Source: Cytophagales bacterium WSM2-2 (GTDB lineage: Bacteria > Bacteroidota > Bacteroidia > Cytophagales > Cyclobacteriaceae). Taken from it: DNA of 64,000 nt. The position numbers and the translations under genes were made by a program. Location of the stretch: contig BNHL01000001.1 in assembly GCA_015472025.1 (NCBI GenBank), positions 4,080,001-4,144,000 of the forward strand, given 5' to 3'. Of the stretch, positions 42,786 to 51,678 are shown piece after piece. The notes beneath the pieces were generated by a model. That model saw nothing but the letters and a program-made list of their open reading frames with translations, did not search any database and was not told the DNA's origin. The stretch's first letter is position 1; each line of letters begins with the position of its first letter.

Positions 42786-43238
42786 ATGATACATCAAATA
42801 GGTTTGTTCATTCACATTTTAGGGATCTTCCTAATTGCAGGAGGCAATGTTGGGAGCTTTGTTGCTGAAAGACAGTTATGGAAAAATATGGCAGAACCTG
42901 AGGGAGCAAAAAGGATCTTACCCATGCTGCTTATATTCCCTCCAATAATTATTGTTGGTGCGCTCCTGATGTTGTTGAGCGGATTAATAATGCTTTACTC
43001 TGTCGACTGGGGATTTGCAGGTCAATCCTGGTTTGCAGTCAAGATTGTAATTTTTATTACCCTTGTTTTAAATGGCCGCCTCGCTATTAAGCGAACTTTG
43101 ATCGAAATAACTGCACGCACCCTCGCGGGAGATTATGAGTCCGTTACAGGAAGGCTAAGAAGAAAACTTAATCGACTTCATGTCATTCAATATTCCTTAC
43201 TCTTGATTTTACTAGGTGTCACCGTATTTAGATTTTAA
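42786..43238 (+). CDS. DUF2269-like integral membrane protein
   Basis: This 150-residue protein has four membrane helices (HQIGLFIHILGIFLIAGGN, ILPMLLIFPPIIIVGALL, SWFAVKIVIFITLVLNG, VIQYSLLLILLGVTVFRF) and a first-helix His that fits DUF2269-like proteins. Its function is unknown. It follows the DUF2798 gene with a 17-base gap. Confidence 0.65.
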   Translation: MIHQIGLFIHILGIFLIAGGNVGSFVAERQLWKNMAEPEGAKRILPMLLIFPPIIIVGALLMLLSGLIMLYSVDWGFAGQSWFAVKIVIFITLVLNGRLAIKRTLIEITARTLAGDYESVTGRLRRKLNRLHVIQYSLLLILLGVTVFRF

Positions 43239-43327
43239 CCGGCACTCCTGTCAGGAGAGTAAGTAATCATTCATTGAAAAAAAGAATTAGGACCGGATAA
43301 CGGTATTAGGTGTAGGTGTGAGCGAGG

Positions 43328-44065
43328 TCAGACTAAACAAATGACCTCGCTACTTTTCGCGATCAGCTCAATCGAATTTTTTGCTTGCAGCTTCTGCAGC
43401 AAGTGGGTCCGGTGAGTTTCTATTGTATTTATACTGACATACAAGCGATCAGATATTTCTTTAGTAGAGCATCCCTGGCTAATGAGTAACAAGATTTCTT
43501 TCTCTCGCTTTGTTAAGAAGGATACCGCCTGTTTTCTGGACTTCAACTGTTTTTTTCTGAAGTTAAGCTGCTTCTCCAGAACATCTGCAAGCCTGAACCG
43601 ATTTTGTGCCGGCATGGTAGGATAATCTGTTTTAAGTTTTTCAGATGTAATGTCAACTATTTTGCAGAGTATCTTGTCAACCTTACCGTTATTCCAGGAT
43701 AGAATGTGTTTATGTTCTTTTACCCAAATCCATTCACCGTCTTTTCGTTTAAACCTATATTCAAGGAAGAAATAGCTCAAGAGTTCGGTGTGTTTAAAAA
43801 GAGATATCATTTCATATACCCTTTCCAGATCTTCCGGATGCACACATGAAATCCACCACTCAATAGCCAATTTTAAGTCACCCGATTCATACCCCGTTGT
43901 CTTTCTAAAAGAATTACTTAGCCACAAGTACTTATTTTCAGCGCAGTCGGCTAAATACCAGCAGGATACTTCATTGTCATTAATCGGATTTCCTATGCCC
44001 TCCGGGATTTGGCAATCTGGTGCCAAAAATTTTCTGATCTCGTCAATAATGCGTTCGTTTTTCAT
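43328..44065 (-). CDS. PAS-domain LuxR-type transcription regulator
   Basis: This 245-residue cytoplasmic regulator has an N-terminal PAS fold (WLSNSFRKTTGYESGD, then FLEYRFKRKDGEWIWVKEH) and a C-terminal LuxR helix-turn-helix (LTKREKEILLLISQGCSTKE, INTIETHRTHLLQKL). The PAS part should sense a small ligand, light or redox state. It is not linked to a kinase. A TACTTTTG box stands upstream (44096-44103). The diheme cytochrome gene ends 95 bases upstream, so they may be cotranscribed, and control of that gene is possible but not shown. Confidence 0.87.
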   Translation of the reverse strand: MKNERIIDEIRKFLAPDCQIPEGIGNPINDNEVSCWYLADCAENKYLWLSNSFRKTTGYESGDLKLAIEWWISCVHPEDLERVYEMISLFKHTELLSYFFLEYRFKRKDGEWIWVKEHKHILSWNNGKVDKILCKIVDITSEKLKTDYPTMPAQNRFRLADVLEKQLNFRKKQLKSRKQAVSFLTKREKEILLLISQGCSTKEISDRLYVSINTIETHRTHLLQKLQAKNSIELIAKSSEVICLV

Positions 44066-44095
44066 AACAGTATGCTTTTAATCTGTCCCACGCTT

Positions 44096-44103
44096 CAAAA
44101 GTA
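44096..44103 (-). promoter_or_regulatory. Candidate -7 box of the PAS/LuxR gene
   Basis: On the minus strand TACTTTTG matches TAnnTTTG exactly, with the ATG at 44065 about 30 bases on. Confidence 0.35.
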
Positions 44104-44159
44104 AAACTTCCAATTAATCGCATAAAGTCTGATCTCATTTCTCTTGAAAAATCACCCAT

Positions 44160-45137
44160 TTAGCTTTTGGCCTTTGTAAATCGGGTAACGGTGTTGTGAA
44201 TGGGGTTTATAGTTCTTAGGTATTGGTAGATGGCCGCCAGGTCTTCATTTGTCATTTGGCCATACATTGTCCATGGCATAATCGTATTAAATTCTCCAGG
44301 CCCTGTGGAAAGAGCGGGATCCGAACTACTTGAAAATAATTTGAACCTCTGTATAAACTGTTCTTTTGTCCATTGTTTTATTCCTGTGTTATCTGGTGTG
44401 ATATTCGAAGAACGTACTACAGAACCGTCGGGAAATTTGAACTCACGTCCGCCACCAAAAGCCAGCTCCTGAATGATTTGCCCCTTATCCACCTGGGTAT
44501 GACAGGCAATACACCCGGCAGCATTAACAAGGTAAGCGCCTGTAGCAATAGTATCTGATGTGGCCGGTCTTTTTTGATGTTGTGCTTTCGCAGGAATTGT
44601 ATTGATAATAAAATTCATGGGAAAATCAGGTTTTGACTCAGGGACTTCGTTTTCAATAGGCGTAAGGGAGCGAATGTAAGCGATCATTGAATAAATATCC
44701 TCTTTGTCCATACGACCGTAGTACGGATAAGGCATCAGTGGAAACATAGCCGTTCCCTCTTTTGTCACCCCAGTTGTTATAACTCTGAATAATTCTCCAT
44801 CGCTATACCGGCTTATTCCGAAAGGTGTAATATTCCTGGAATAGAATATACCTGGCATGCCTACAGTGTGGTCAAACCGGTCTCCTCCTTTACCCAGAGT
44901 TCCTGCTTTTAATGGCCCGGAGAATTTTGACCAGTCGCGTGTAGAGTGGCAATCCATGCATACACTTACAGTGTTGGCCAAATACCTTCCTCGCTCTATT
45001 CGTTCAGAGGTGTATTCAAATTTCAGATCTTCAGCCTCGCCAACATCAGGTAAAACAAATTTAACATAGCCTAGTGTCGCACAAATGAATGCTGCTACAA
45101 CGCCCAGGAAATACAAGAAGTACTTAAGAATTTTCAT
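44160..45137 (-). CDS. Membrane-anchored diheme cytochrome c
   Basis: This 325-residue periplasmic protein has an N-terminal anchor (MKILKYFLYFLGVVAAFICA) and two class I heme domains, CMDCH at residues 60-64 and CIACH at 209-213. Each domain has its Met ligand candidate in a later loop (MFPLMPYPYY and IMPWTMYGQM). It resembles the cytochrome subunits of alcohol dehydrogenases and of other periplasmic electron transfer chains. No dehydrogenase is adjacent, so its partner is unknown. The ATG at 45137 is chosen over 45158 because it starts the hydrophobic anchor. Confidence 0.9.
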   Translation of the reverse strand: MKILKYFLYFLGVVAAFICATLGYVKFVLPDVGEAEDLKFEYTSERIERGRYLANTVSVCMDCHSTRDWSKFSGPLKAGTLGKGGDRFDHTVGMPGIFYSRNITPFGISRYSDGELFRVITTGVTKEGTAMFPLMPYPYYGRMDKEDIYSMIAYIRSLTPIENEVPESKPDFPMNFIINTIPAKAQHQKRPATSDTIATGAYLVNAAGCIACHTQVDKGQIIQELAFGGGREFKFPDGSVVRSSNITPDNTGIKQWTKEQFIQRFKLFSSSSDPALSTGPGEFNTIMPWTMYGQMTNEDLAAIYQYLRTINPIHNTVTRFTKAKS

Positions 45138-45379
45138 AACGAATGTTTTAAAAAGCATCTTTCGGATTAAAAAATATCCGCAAGATTATGGCTTGTGAGG
45201 CAATTGAAAATCAGTACAAACCGTGAATTTTCAATTCAAGAGGAATAGACAGTGACTTAGAAATACAATCGATGAAACAGGGATATCGAGATGAAAGCTT
45301 TATCCCCGGAGTGACAAAAATTAAGGGTAGTAACGTTGATTTTAATAGAACACCCACGTGTTCGCGTTAGCGCTCATTA

Positions 45380-45700
45380 TTACTTAGCGTAGTCGTTGCT
45401 TTCAATCAATCTATAAATTGATCCTTTTGGCCCATGAATTAATTTTCCGTCTACATTTGACCAAAGTCTTTTCATGGAATTGAGAAAACCTTCAGCGTTT
45501 GATAAATCGTCAAATCTTAGATTTATCTGAACGTAATTTGGATTGTCGATGAGTTGAGAAATCGTATAATTCTTTACCCCCGCTTCTTTTCTATTAGCCG
45601 GGTCACTGTCAAAAATCGCTTTCCAGCTATAGAAGTTTGTAACGGGATGTTCAATCAGAAGGATAAAGATTTCGGGTTCGGACGATGACTGACCGTGCAT
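45380..45700 (-). CDS. Dimeric alpha-beta barrel, monooxygenase-like
   Basis: This 106-residue cytoplasmic protein starts at the ATG at 45700 (the frame opens at 45760 but with a non-signal extension). The strand-helix order IFILLIEHPVTNFYSWKAIF, AGVKNYTISQL, NYVQINLRFDDLSNAEGFL resembles small ferredoxin-like proteins of the antibiotic-biosynthesis-monooxygenase group. No cofactor motif is visible. Stands alone. Confidence 0.6.
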   Translation of the reverse strand: MHGQSSSEPEIFILLIEHPVTNFYSWKAIFDSDPANRKEAGVKNYTISQLIDNPNYVQINLRFDDLSNAEGFLNSMKRLWSNVDGKLIHGPKGSIYRLIESNDYAK

Positions 45701-46114
45701 AAGTATTACTATTTTAATTTTTGTGAAAAAACAAATAAAGAACTCTCCCGATTTTACCATATGTAAAAACTAGGAGTGCCGCTGCAATTTACTCACCTAC
45801 GAAGCGTTTGTAAATAGCGGTAAACCACGACTTCTGCCCAGAAGGTATGGCAGAGAAGAAGCGATGAAAATGACGAAAATCGACAATAGATTTAATGATT
45901 TAGATACGGCCCACTTTGCTTTAAAAGTCACAGAATTTGAAACGCCCAGTGCCAGGGCGGAAAACCGGCCGGGAGTCCTTTCTTATGACTTTTGCGGATT
46001 CCCCTTGCTCAAGGGGCATGTTAAGTTTTGGAATCTTACCTATGAATTAACCGGAGTGCTTGCTAACTTTGAATGCCAGGTCACTATCTCTCGACAATTA
46101 AAACCGGCGGCATC
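45701..46114. other. 414-base intergenic region, no supported gene
   Basis: An 84-codon frame at 45864-46118 is open but has no recognisable features and runs into the next gene's start, so I do not call it. A short palindrome (CTTCTGCCCAGAAG) is near 45830-45845. Confidence 0.4.
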
Positions 46115-47035
46115 ATGAATATAAAAGATGGTGTATTCAGTTTGAAAAACGGTTCAACCTTCTTGGTTGTGTCTATTCTTCTTCTGGTGTCATGCCAGAG
46201 AGAAACAGAAATTCTTAGCGCTACCGATACTCAGAACGTAGACGCAGAAGTGGCATCAACTTCTTACATCAGCGAGGGTTCGGGCATCTCCATGATTGCC
46301 ATCGAAAATATCAGTGCTGCGCAGTTTGATGGAGGAAGGGTGGAGGCTGATCCGGTAGCTGGTCTTGGAGACAAGGATGACCGGTTGAAGTGCGCAAAAG
46401 TAATGATTACCAGAACCGGTACTAAAGATAAACCTGCTGGAACAATCACGATAACTTTTGATCCATCGTGTGCAGATAGGAACGGAGTGAAACGCTCAGG
46501 CAGTATCGTCATCACCTACAACGGGAAGCGATCAGTGCCCGGATCTTATTGGACCTTAAAGTATAAAGAGTTCTCCCGCAATGATACCCATATAGAAGGA
46601 ACGGATTCTGTTGTTACTCAATTGAGCTCGAATTCCCAGAACTTGCAATTTCAGTCCTTTCTTATCGGGGGCAAAATTACCTTTCAAGACAAGAAAAGTA
46701 TCACCCAGGTGCACAACCTTACCCGTGAGTGGTTGCGGACATCCACTCCAACCAATGACGAGTGGCACACACTAAAGGGCGGGACGGCCAGCGGAACGAC
46801 CAAAAAAGGAAACAGTTATGAAATGCAGATCACAAATGATATTGTGGAGAAACTTTCATGCAGAGCGAGCAAAGTATTTATTCCTGTAAGCGGAACAAAG
46901 AAGATCATCGTCACTACGCCCCAGGTAACAAACCATTATAAGATTGACTATGGCGATGGCTCATGTGATAATGACGTCAAGGTGATCATCAATGGAAAGA
47001 TGAAAATCGTCACTGTAAGCAGTGATGGCAACTAG
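46115..47035 (+). CDS. Hypothetical lipoprotein, beta-rich
   Basis: This 306-residue lipoprotein starts at the ATG at 46115. The lipobox is in SILLLVSCQRE. The mature protein begins with an acidic linker and has Cys residues in KCAKVMITR and DPSCADRNG, then a beta-rich repeat (RKRSG-type SGSIVITYNGKR) and a final IDYGDGSCDNDVKVIINGK. The pattern resembles unnamed Bacteroidota lipoproteins that bind calcium or hold a domain of that shape. Function unknown. Stands alone. Confidence 0.6.
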   Translation: MNIKDGVFSLKNGSTFLVVSILLLVSCQRETEILSATDTQNVDAEVASTSYISEGSGISMIAIENISAAQFDGGRVEADPVAGLGDKDDRLKCAKVMITRTGTKDKPAGTITITFDPSCADRNGVKRSGSIVITYNGKRSVPGSYWTLKYKEFSRNDTHIEGTDSVVTQLSSNSQNLQFQSFLIGGKITFQDKKSITQVHNLTREWLRTSTPTNDEWHTLKGGTASGTTKKGNSYEMQITNDIVEKLSCRASKVFIPVSGTKKIIVTTPQVTNHYKIDYGDGSCDNDVKVIINGKMKIVTVSSDGN

Positions 47036-47197
47036 ACCCAGCAGTACAAGCTGGCGCTATTGATTTTCAATACGGATATGTCCCGTTACAATAGGGCTGG
47101 CAACGTATAAGTTATGTGCTGATCCAGGCATAGACCACCCCGAAGTGTATCCCTAGAGTCCTGCCAATACATAACCTTTCCCCGCCATTATCCGAAA

Positions 47198-47596
47198 TCA
47201 GTTTTTTGATTTGATCAACCCGTCAGGGAAAAGGAAAACGGCAAAAGAGAAAATCAACAGAAAATTGAATTCAATTCCCTCGCTGCCGCCACCCACAACG
47301 TACCAGCCATGCTTATGGTGAATCAAAATAATTCCCATCAGGAATATGATGATGTTAAGCGCTGCCAGTGGTTTAAGGTATTTGTTGAACAGCAAAGCCG
47401 GAATGGTGACTACGTGGATCAGCTTCACCAATATAGCGAGGGGAATTCCCATAAATCCAAACCATCCCTCCATGGCTTTGCCAAAATCGATAACGGTCAT
47501 CTCTATAAATGATGGTATCCCGTGCATAATCATAATAACCATCAGGCCAAAACGAAGCAAAAAAGTGCGATCAAGATTATTTCTCATCCATTCCAT
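47198..47596 (-). CDS. DoxX-family membrane protein
   Basis: This 132-residue protein has four membrane helices with conserved turns (LRFGLMVIMIMHGIPSFIE, GWFGFMGIPLAILVKLIHV, LAALNIIIFLMGIILIHHKH, EFNFLLIFSFAVFLF). It is typical of small DoxX proteins. The AraC-type gene diverges from it with a 126-base gap and may be its regulator. The function of this branch is unknown. Confidence 0.8.
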   Translation of the reverse strand: MEWMRNNLDRTFLLRFGLMVIMIMHGIPSFIEMTVIDFGKAMEGWFGFMGIPLAILVKLIHVVTIPALLFNKYLKPLAALNIIIFLMGIILIHHKHGWYVVGGGSEGIEFNFLLIFSFAVFLFPDGLIKSKN

Positions 47597-47722
47597 ATAT
47601 TTTGTGTTAATTGGTTACGTACATATTGAGCAATTATAAGGGTTATCCAATTCACGGAATGTGCAAAAATTCTCAAAAACCAAAACCGGCCTTTTTCGTT
47701 TTGTCCAATAATTATAACCGGC

Positions 47723-48634
47723 ATGTATTTCACTTCATTACCCGATCATAGTCAACCCGGATTTGATGAGCAGCTGCATTTCAGTCGTTTCAGGCAGAGC
47801 AACGTGATTGTCAACACACAGGCGCAAGCAGGAGGTTGTGAAGCTCACGTAGGATGTTTATCAATCAAGACTGTGTTGACGGGAGAGGAGTGGTATGGTG
47901 TGGGTAACAGGAAATTAGCTGTGCGCCCCGGTCAATTTCTTATTCTCAATGACGATCAGTCGTATTCATGCCATGTAAAACAGGCTCACGTGCTCTCGGT
48001 ATTTTTCAGAAAGGAGTTTGCTTCTTCAGTATTTCACGACTACCTGACAAAAGAAGATACGCTGCTCGATAACCCGGTTCAATCAACGTACCAGTCTCCG
48101 GAATTCTTTCAAACTTTGCATGCGACTGACATCAACCTTCAGGTGAAGTTATCTGCGTTGGTGTCTACTCTTGAACGAAGGGGTTATCAAGCAGATGAAG
48201 TCAGTGAACATCTGTTGTATCTCTTACGGCATCTTATCCATGTTCATGCGCAGGAATCGCGACAAGTAAAGCAGGTGGGCGCAATCAAACCGGGTACGAG
48301 GGCTGAAATCTACAAAAGGCTTTGCCTGGCTAAGGATGTTCTTCATTCATCGTTCAATGATAAATTGGATCTAACATCAATCGCTTCGGCTGCCTGCCTA
48401 TCGGTGCCACAACTGATTCGCCAATTTAAGTTGGTATTTCATTGTACTCCACATCAATACCTGATGCAGCTAAGGCTTCGGTACGCAGCCCATCAACTAA
48501 AACAAACGGAAGAACAAATCAGCGCTATTACACTGCACAGCGGGTTTGAAAATAATAGTGCCTTCTGTCGCGCTTTTAAAGCAGCCTACGGTCTTTCACC
48601 GGAAGCCTTCAGGAAACAGGCTAGTCTTACGTAG
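47723..48634 (+). CDS. AraC-family transcription regulator
   Basis: This 303-residue regulator has an N-terminal cupin-like half (AVRPGQFLILNDDQSYSCH) and a C-terminal pair of helix-turn-helices (LDLTSIASAACLSVPQLIRQ, ISAITLHSGFENNSAFCRAF, GLSPEAFRKQ). It diverges from a DoxX gene, a common arrangement in which the regulator controls that gene. The ligand is unknown. Confidence 0.9.
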   Translation: MYFTSLPDHSQPGFDEQLHFSRFRQSNVIVNTQAQAGGCEAHVGCLSIKTVLTGEEWYGVGNRKLAVRPGQFLILNDDQSYSCHVKQAHVLSVFFRKEFASSVFHDYLTKEDTLLDNPVQSTYQSPEFFQTLHATDINLQVKLSALVSTLERRGYQADEVSEHLLYLLRHLIHVHAQESRQVKQVGAIKPGTRAEIYKRLCLAKDVLHSSFNDKLDLTSIASAACLSVPQLIRQFKLVFHCTPHQYLMQLRLRYAAHQLKQTEEQISAITLHSGFENNSAFCRAFKAAYGLSPEAFRKQASLT

Positions 48635-48837
48635 TCTCGTTGGTGTTGACCGCCCATACCAGTGTTCGTTTAGGTGTCATTTTTGAAAAATTTAAGATCA
48701 TAACTGTGCACAGCGAGATGGAATTCTCTTTTTATATACGTGCTACCGGTATGGATTAATTAACAACAGCATCCGTTTTGTATCTTTACAGATTCTTGTC
48801 CCGCAAGAAACACCTCGCAAGTGTAAAACAGTAACCT

Positions 48838-49722
48838 ATGAACCAGCCTACCGGCCATTTTGTTAAAAAAATACTATTACGACAGACTATCGGGTCCGTG
48901 CGATTAGTCATCGCATTGTTCACAATTGGCGCGGCTGTCATTAAACTGTTGTATAATCGATTTCTTCCCGGCCTTAACGACCTGGATGGACTTCGCTGGA
49001 CAATTATTGGACTGGGATGCGTGTTTTTTGTAACTACATTCATCCGTTACAGGCGAGGCACGGTAGTCACCTACTTTTCATTTTTTCTGTATCTGCTCAC
49101 AATACTCTATCTCCTCGCGTTTGTAGCGATCAACCGGTTTGATCCGAATGCGAGCATCATATTGTTATTGGTGCTTGGTATCAGTACCGTTGTTTTTCAA
49201 AGCCTGTTCTATTATAGTATGCAGTCACTCCTCATTTTGGCAGTAGCTCTCTTTGTTCTCCTGAATTATAAATTGAGTAATGAGAGCCTGATGGCCCTGC
49301 TTACGCTGGCTATTGCAGTAGGGGCTTTCGGGATTGTCACCGCTGTCAGGCTACAGCTTATTTCAAAAATTGGGAACTCTCATGCTAACCTGGAGATGCT
49401 GAACGTACTGTCAATTGTTGCCAATAAGAGGGGAGAAATTACTTTTGTCAGTCCATCGGCATATTTTCTTCTCGGCTATCGCCCGGAAGAGTTGGTGAAG
49501 GAGCGATGGTGGGAATTACCAAATTTACGTGAGGGGTGGATTGACCGGGATTATATTTTGAATTATCCCAATATTCTTCCCAAAGAAATTGTTTCGATGG
49601 AAACGAGTATCACAACGAAGGATGGGAAGACGGTGTGGCTAAGTTGGATCAATTCAATGTTGCCCAACGGAAACTATATGGGTGTGGCATTGGATGTGAC
49701 CAAATACAAAAGTGCAAACTAA
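48838..49722 (+). CDS. Multi-pass membrane protein with C-terminal PAS domain
   Basis: This 294-residue protein has about six membrane helices (to about residue 180) and a cytoplasmic PAS domain at the end (NKRGEITFVSPSAYFLLGYR, then SITTKDGKTVWLSWINS). No output domain follows: no kinase, GGDEF or helix-turn-helix. It may be a sensor module that acts with a partner or a stand-alone signal receiver. The nearby tRNA gene starts 9 bases after the stop. The start ATG follows a TATCTTTA box near 48781, one base from TAnnTTTG. Confidence 0.75.
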   Translation: MNQPTGHFVKKILLRQTIGSVRLVIALFTIGAAVIKLLYNRFLPGLNDLDGLRWTIIGLGCVFFVTTFIRYRRGTVVTYFSFFLYLLTILYLLAFVAINRFDPNASIILLLVLGISTVVFQSLFYYSMQSLLILAVALFVLLNYKLSNESLMALLTLAIAVGAFGIVTAVRLQLISKIGNSHANLEMLNVLSIVANKRGEITFVSPSAYFLLGYRPEELVKERWWELPNLREGWIDRDYILNYPNILPKEIVSMETSITTKDGKTVWLSWINSMLPNGNYMGVALDVTKYKSAN

Positions 49723-49731
49723 TCTTCATTT

Positions 49732-49803
<72 letters not shown>

Positions 49804-49826
49804 CATTTTTTTAACTGAGAACATCA

Positions 49827-50219
49827 ATGCTAAAATTCCAGTACCGCTATTTTATTTTAGCAGTTCTAATATTCTTCATCGAAGTATACATTGCTCTATT
49901 TATTCATGATAAAATCATAAGACCACATATCGGAGATCTTTTAGTGGTTATCCTGATTTATTGTTTTCTGAGAGCGTTTTTGAATTTACCCGTTTTAGCA
50001 ATCGCGATCGCCACTTTATTGTTTTCATATATCGTTGAGACTTTACAGTACTTTGATATTGTAACAAAACTGGGACTCCAAAACTCAAGGCTTGCAAGAA
50101 TAGTTATTGGCACCAGCTTTTCCTGGGTTGACATACTTTCTTATACTATCGGAATTGCCTTGGTGCTGCTGATCGAAAGAATAGTAAACAAGAGTAGTCT
50201 GGTGAAAAGAGACAAATAG
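49827..50219 (+). CDS. DUF2809 family membrane protein
   Basis: This 130-residue protein has four membrane helices with the family's charged positions (FIEVYIALFIHDKIIRPHIGD, a VETLQY segment, SWVDILSYTIGIALVLLIE). DUF2809 proteins are of unknown function and often occur alone. It follows the tRNA gene by 23 bases. Confidence 0.82.
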   Translation: MLKFQYRYFILAVLIFFIEVYIALFIHDKIIRPHIGDLLVVILIYCFLRAFLNLPVLAIAIATLLFSYIVETLQYFDIVTKLGLQNSRLARIVIGTSFSWVDILSYTIGIALVLLIERIVNKSSLVKRDK

Positions 50220-50254
50220 ATCGCCACGGGATGGTTAACGTGGCAAACCCTAAA

Positions 50255-50728
50255 TCACAGCGACTGCATCACCTGGATCAGGTTGCCATTGGGATCTTCA
50301 AGTAGGAATGCCCGTACTTTCATTTCTTTATCATCGAAAGGATCATACCTGAATTTTACTTTCATGCTTCTGAAGTACTTTTCAGCAACGATCAAATCAG
50401 GAACATAGAAACCGATTTTCACAAGGCCACGCATCAGGTGGCCATCACCTTTGGGTATGGAGCAATCCCGTAATGACTTTGTCCCGTCCATTTGAAGGAG
50501 CTCAACCAGCAGGAAGTCATTTGTAAGGATGCGAACGTAGAGATTGTTATCTTTTAGCTTGACTTCTTTCACGAGCTTCATGGAGAATGTTTGTTCATAC
50601 CATCGTGACGTAGAATCAACGTTTGAAACAGTTAATGCGAAAAATTGCTTACCCGTAATAGTTAGACCTTGGGCGGAGGCAAAGTGAGAAACAAATAATA
50701 TGAGTACTGCTATGTAAATTTTTTTCAT
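50255..50728 (-). CDS. Exported VOC-family (glyoxalase fold) protein
   Basis: This 157-residue protein has a signal peptide (MKKIYIAVLILFVSHFASAQ) and a VOC fold (FFALTVSNVDSTSRWYEQTF, LVKIGFYVPDLIVAEKYF, and a final FLLEDPNGNLIQVMQSL). As with the exported VOC protein at 18305-18778, a periplasmic location is unusual. The two share the plan but little sequence. No partner gene is adjacent. The substrate is unknown. Confidence 0.83.
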   Translation of the reverse strand: MKKIYIAVLILFVSHFASAQGLTITGKQFFALTVSNVDSTSRWYEQTFSMKLVKEVKLKDNNLYVRILTNDFLLVELLQMDGTKSLRDCSIPKGDGHLMRGLVKIGFYVPDLIVAEKYFRSMKVKFRYDPFDDKEMKVRAFLLEDPNGNLIQVMQSL

Positions 50729-50826
50729 GAAGAATATTGTTAAAAGGCGATCGGGACCGCGTGTGACTTATGAATACGTAAGGTATTTGCTTTTGTTTCC
50801 GACCCTGAGCGGTTGCTCTTATTCGT

Positions 50827-50834
50827 TAAATTTG
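50827..50834 (+). promoter_or_regulatory. Candidate -7 box of the DUF2200 gene
   Basis: TAAATTTG matches TAnnTTTG exactly and lies 16 bases before the ATG at 50851. The wider CTTATTCGTTAAATTTGTAT is the same, with one mismatch, as at 22253-22272. Confidence 0.45.
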
Positions 50835-50850
50835 TATCTAAAATAGAGGT

Positions 50851-51219
50851 ATGAACAATTCCAGTGCACACAACGAGCGAATCGCAAAAATGACCTTCTC
50901 CTCTGTCTATCCAATGTATGTTTCCAAAGTAGAGAAGAAGGGGAGGACAAAAGAAGAATTGCATCAGGTGATAACATGGTTGACGGGGTTTAATAACAAG
51001 AAGCTGCAGGAGCTGATAAAGGATAAGGTAACATTTGAAGCATTCTTCCGGCAGGCTTCACTAAACTCTAATGCGAGCCTTATCACTGGCGTGATCTGTG
51101 GATATCGTATTGAGGAAATTAAAGACCCTTTGACACAGCAAGTCAGATACCTGGATAAACTGGTGGATGAGTTGGCGAAGGGCAGGAAGATGGAGAAGAT
51201 CTTGCGCAGCCCGGTGTGA
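50851..51219 (+). CDS. DUF2200 family protein
   Basis: This 122-residue cytoplasmic protein has the DUF2200 pattern: MTFSSVYPMYVSKVEKKGRT, ELHQVITWLTGFN, VICGYRIEEIKDPLTQQVRY and VDELAKGRKMEKIL. The family's function is unknown. It stands alone before the YCII/ECF42 unit. Confidence 0.9.
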   Translation: MNNSSAHNERIAKMTFSSVYPMYVSKVEKKGRTKEELHQVITWLTGFNNKKLQELIKDKVTFEAFFRQASLNSNASLITGVICGYRIEEIKDPLTQQVRYLDKLVDELAKGRKMEKILRSPV

Positions 51220-51318
51220 GGTCTTGTTAAATAATTTGTCTGACTCTTGTCCGGTTTTTGAGATCCGTGTTGTCCTATTTCAGTAAGTGTGTTAGAAACT
51301 AATTTGAGAAAAAAGACT

Positions 51319-51678
51319 ATGGAAAAATTCATGTTGATCATAAGGGAGGATTTGGGCAAGATGGGAAAATTGACGGACGAAGAACGATTCGCTAATATCC
51401 CCATGATGCTCAAGTGGGTTGACTCCCTTATCGAAAGTGGCAATTACATCAAAGGCGAACCGCTGCTGGTTAAAGGTCGATATGTAAGCAAGGACCAGAT
51501 TCTTTCCGATGGTCCTTTTATTGAAGCGCGTGAAGGGATATCGGGTTATGAGATCATTTGGGCTGAGAATCTTGAACAAGCCGCGGCCATTGCTCAAAAT
51601 TGTCCACTGGTGCAACGCGGACTTGCGGTAAGAGAGGTTCGCCCCATTGCCACTGTACACGGTGTGAGTAATGAGTGA
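51319..51678 (+). CDS. YCII-related (DGPF) protein of the ECF42 module
   Basis: This 119-residue protein starts at the ATG at 51319. It has the YCII fold (EKFMLIIREDLGKMGKLT, a SDGPFIEAREGISGYEIIW segment with the DGPF motif) and is the standard partner of ECF42 sigma factors. Its last 8 bases overlap the start of the sigma gene. The role of the DGPF protein is not known; it is probably part of the same response. Confidence 0.87.
   Translation: MEKFMLIIREDLGKMGKLTDEERFANIPMMLKWVDSLIESGNYIKGEPLLVKGRYVSKDQILSDGPFIEAREGISGYEIIWAENLEQAAAIAQNCPLVQRGLAVREVRPIATVHGVSNE

Noticed and set aside
45864..46118. 84-codon plus-strand gene
   Set aside because: It has no known motif, no promoter and runs past the start of the next lipoprotein gene.
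48635..48837. Strong promoter before the PAS membrane protein
   Set aside because: TATCTTTA near 48781 is one base from the consensus and has no -33 TTG, so it is mentioned in the gene entry only.
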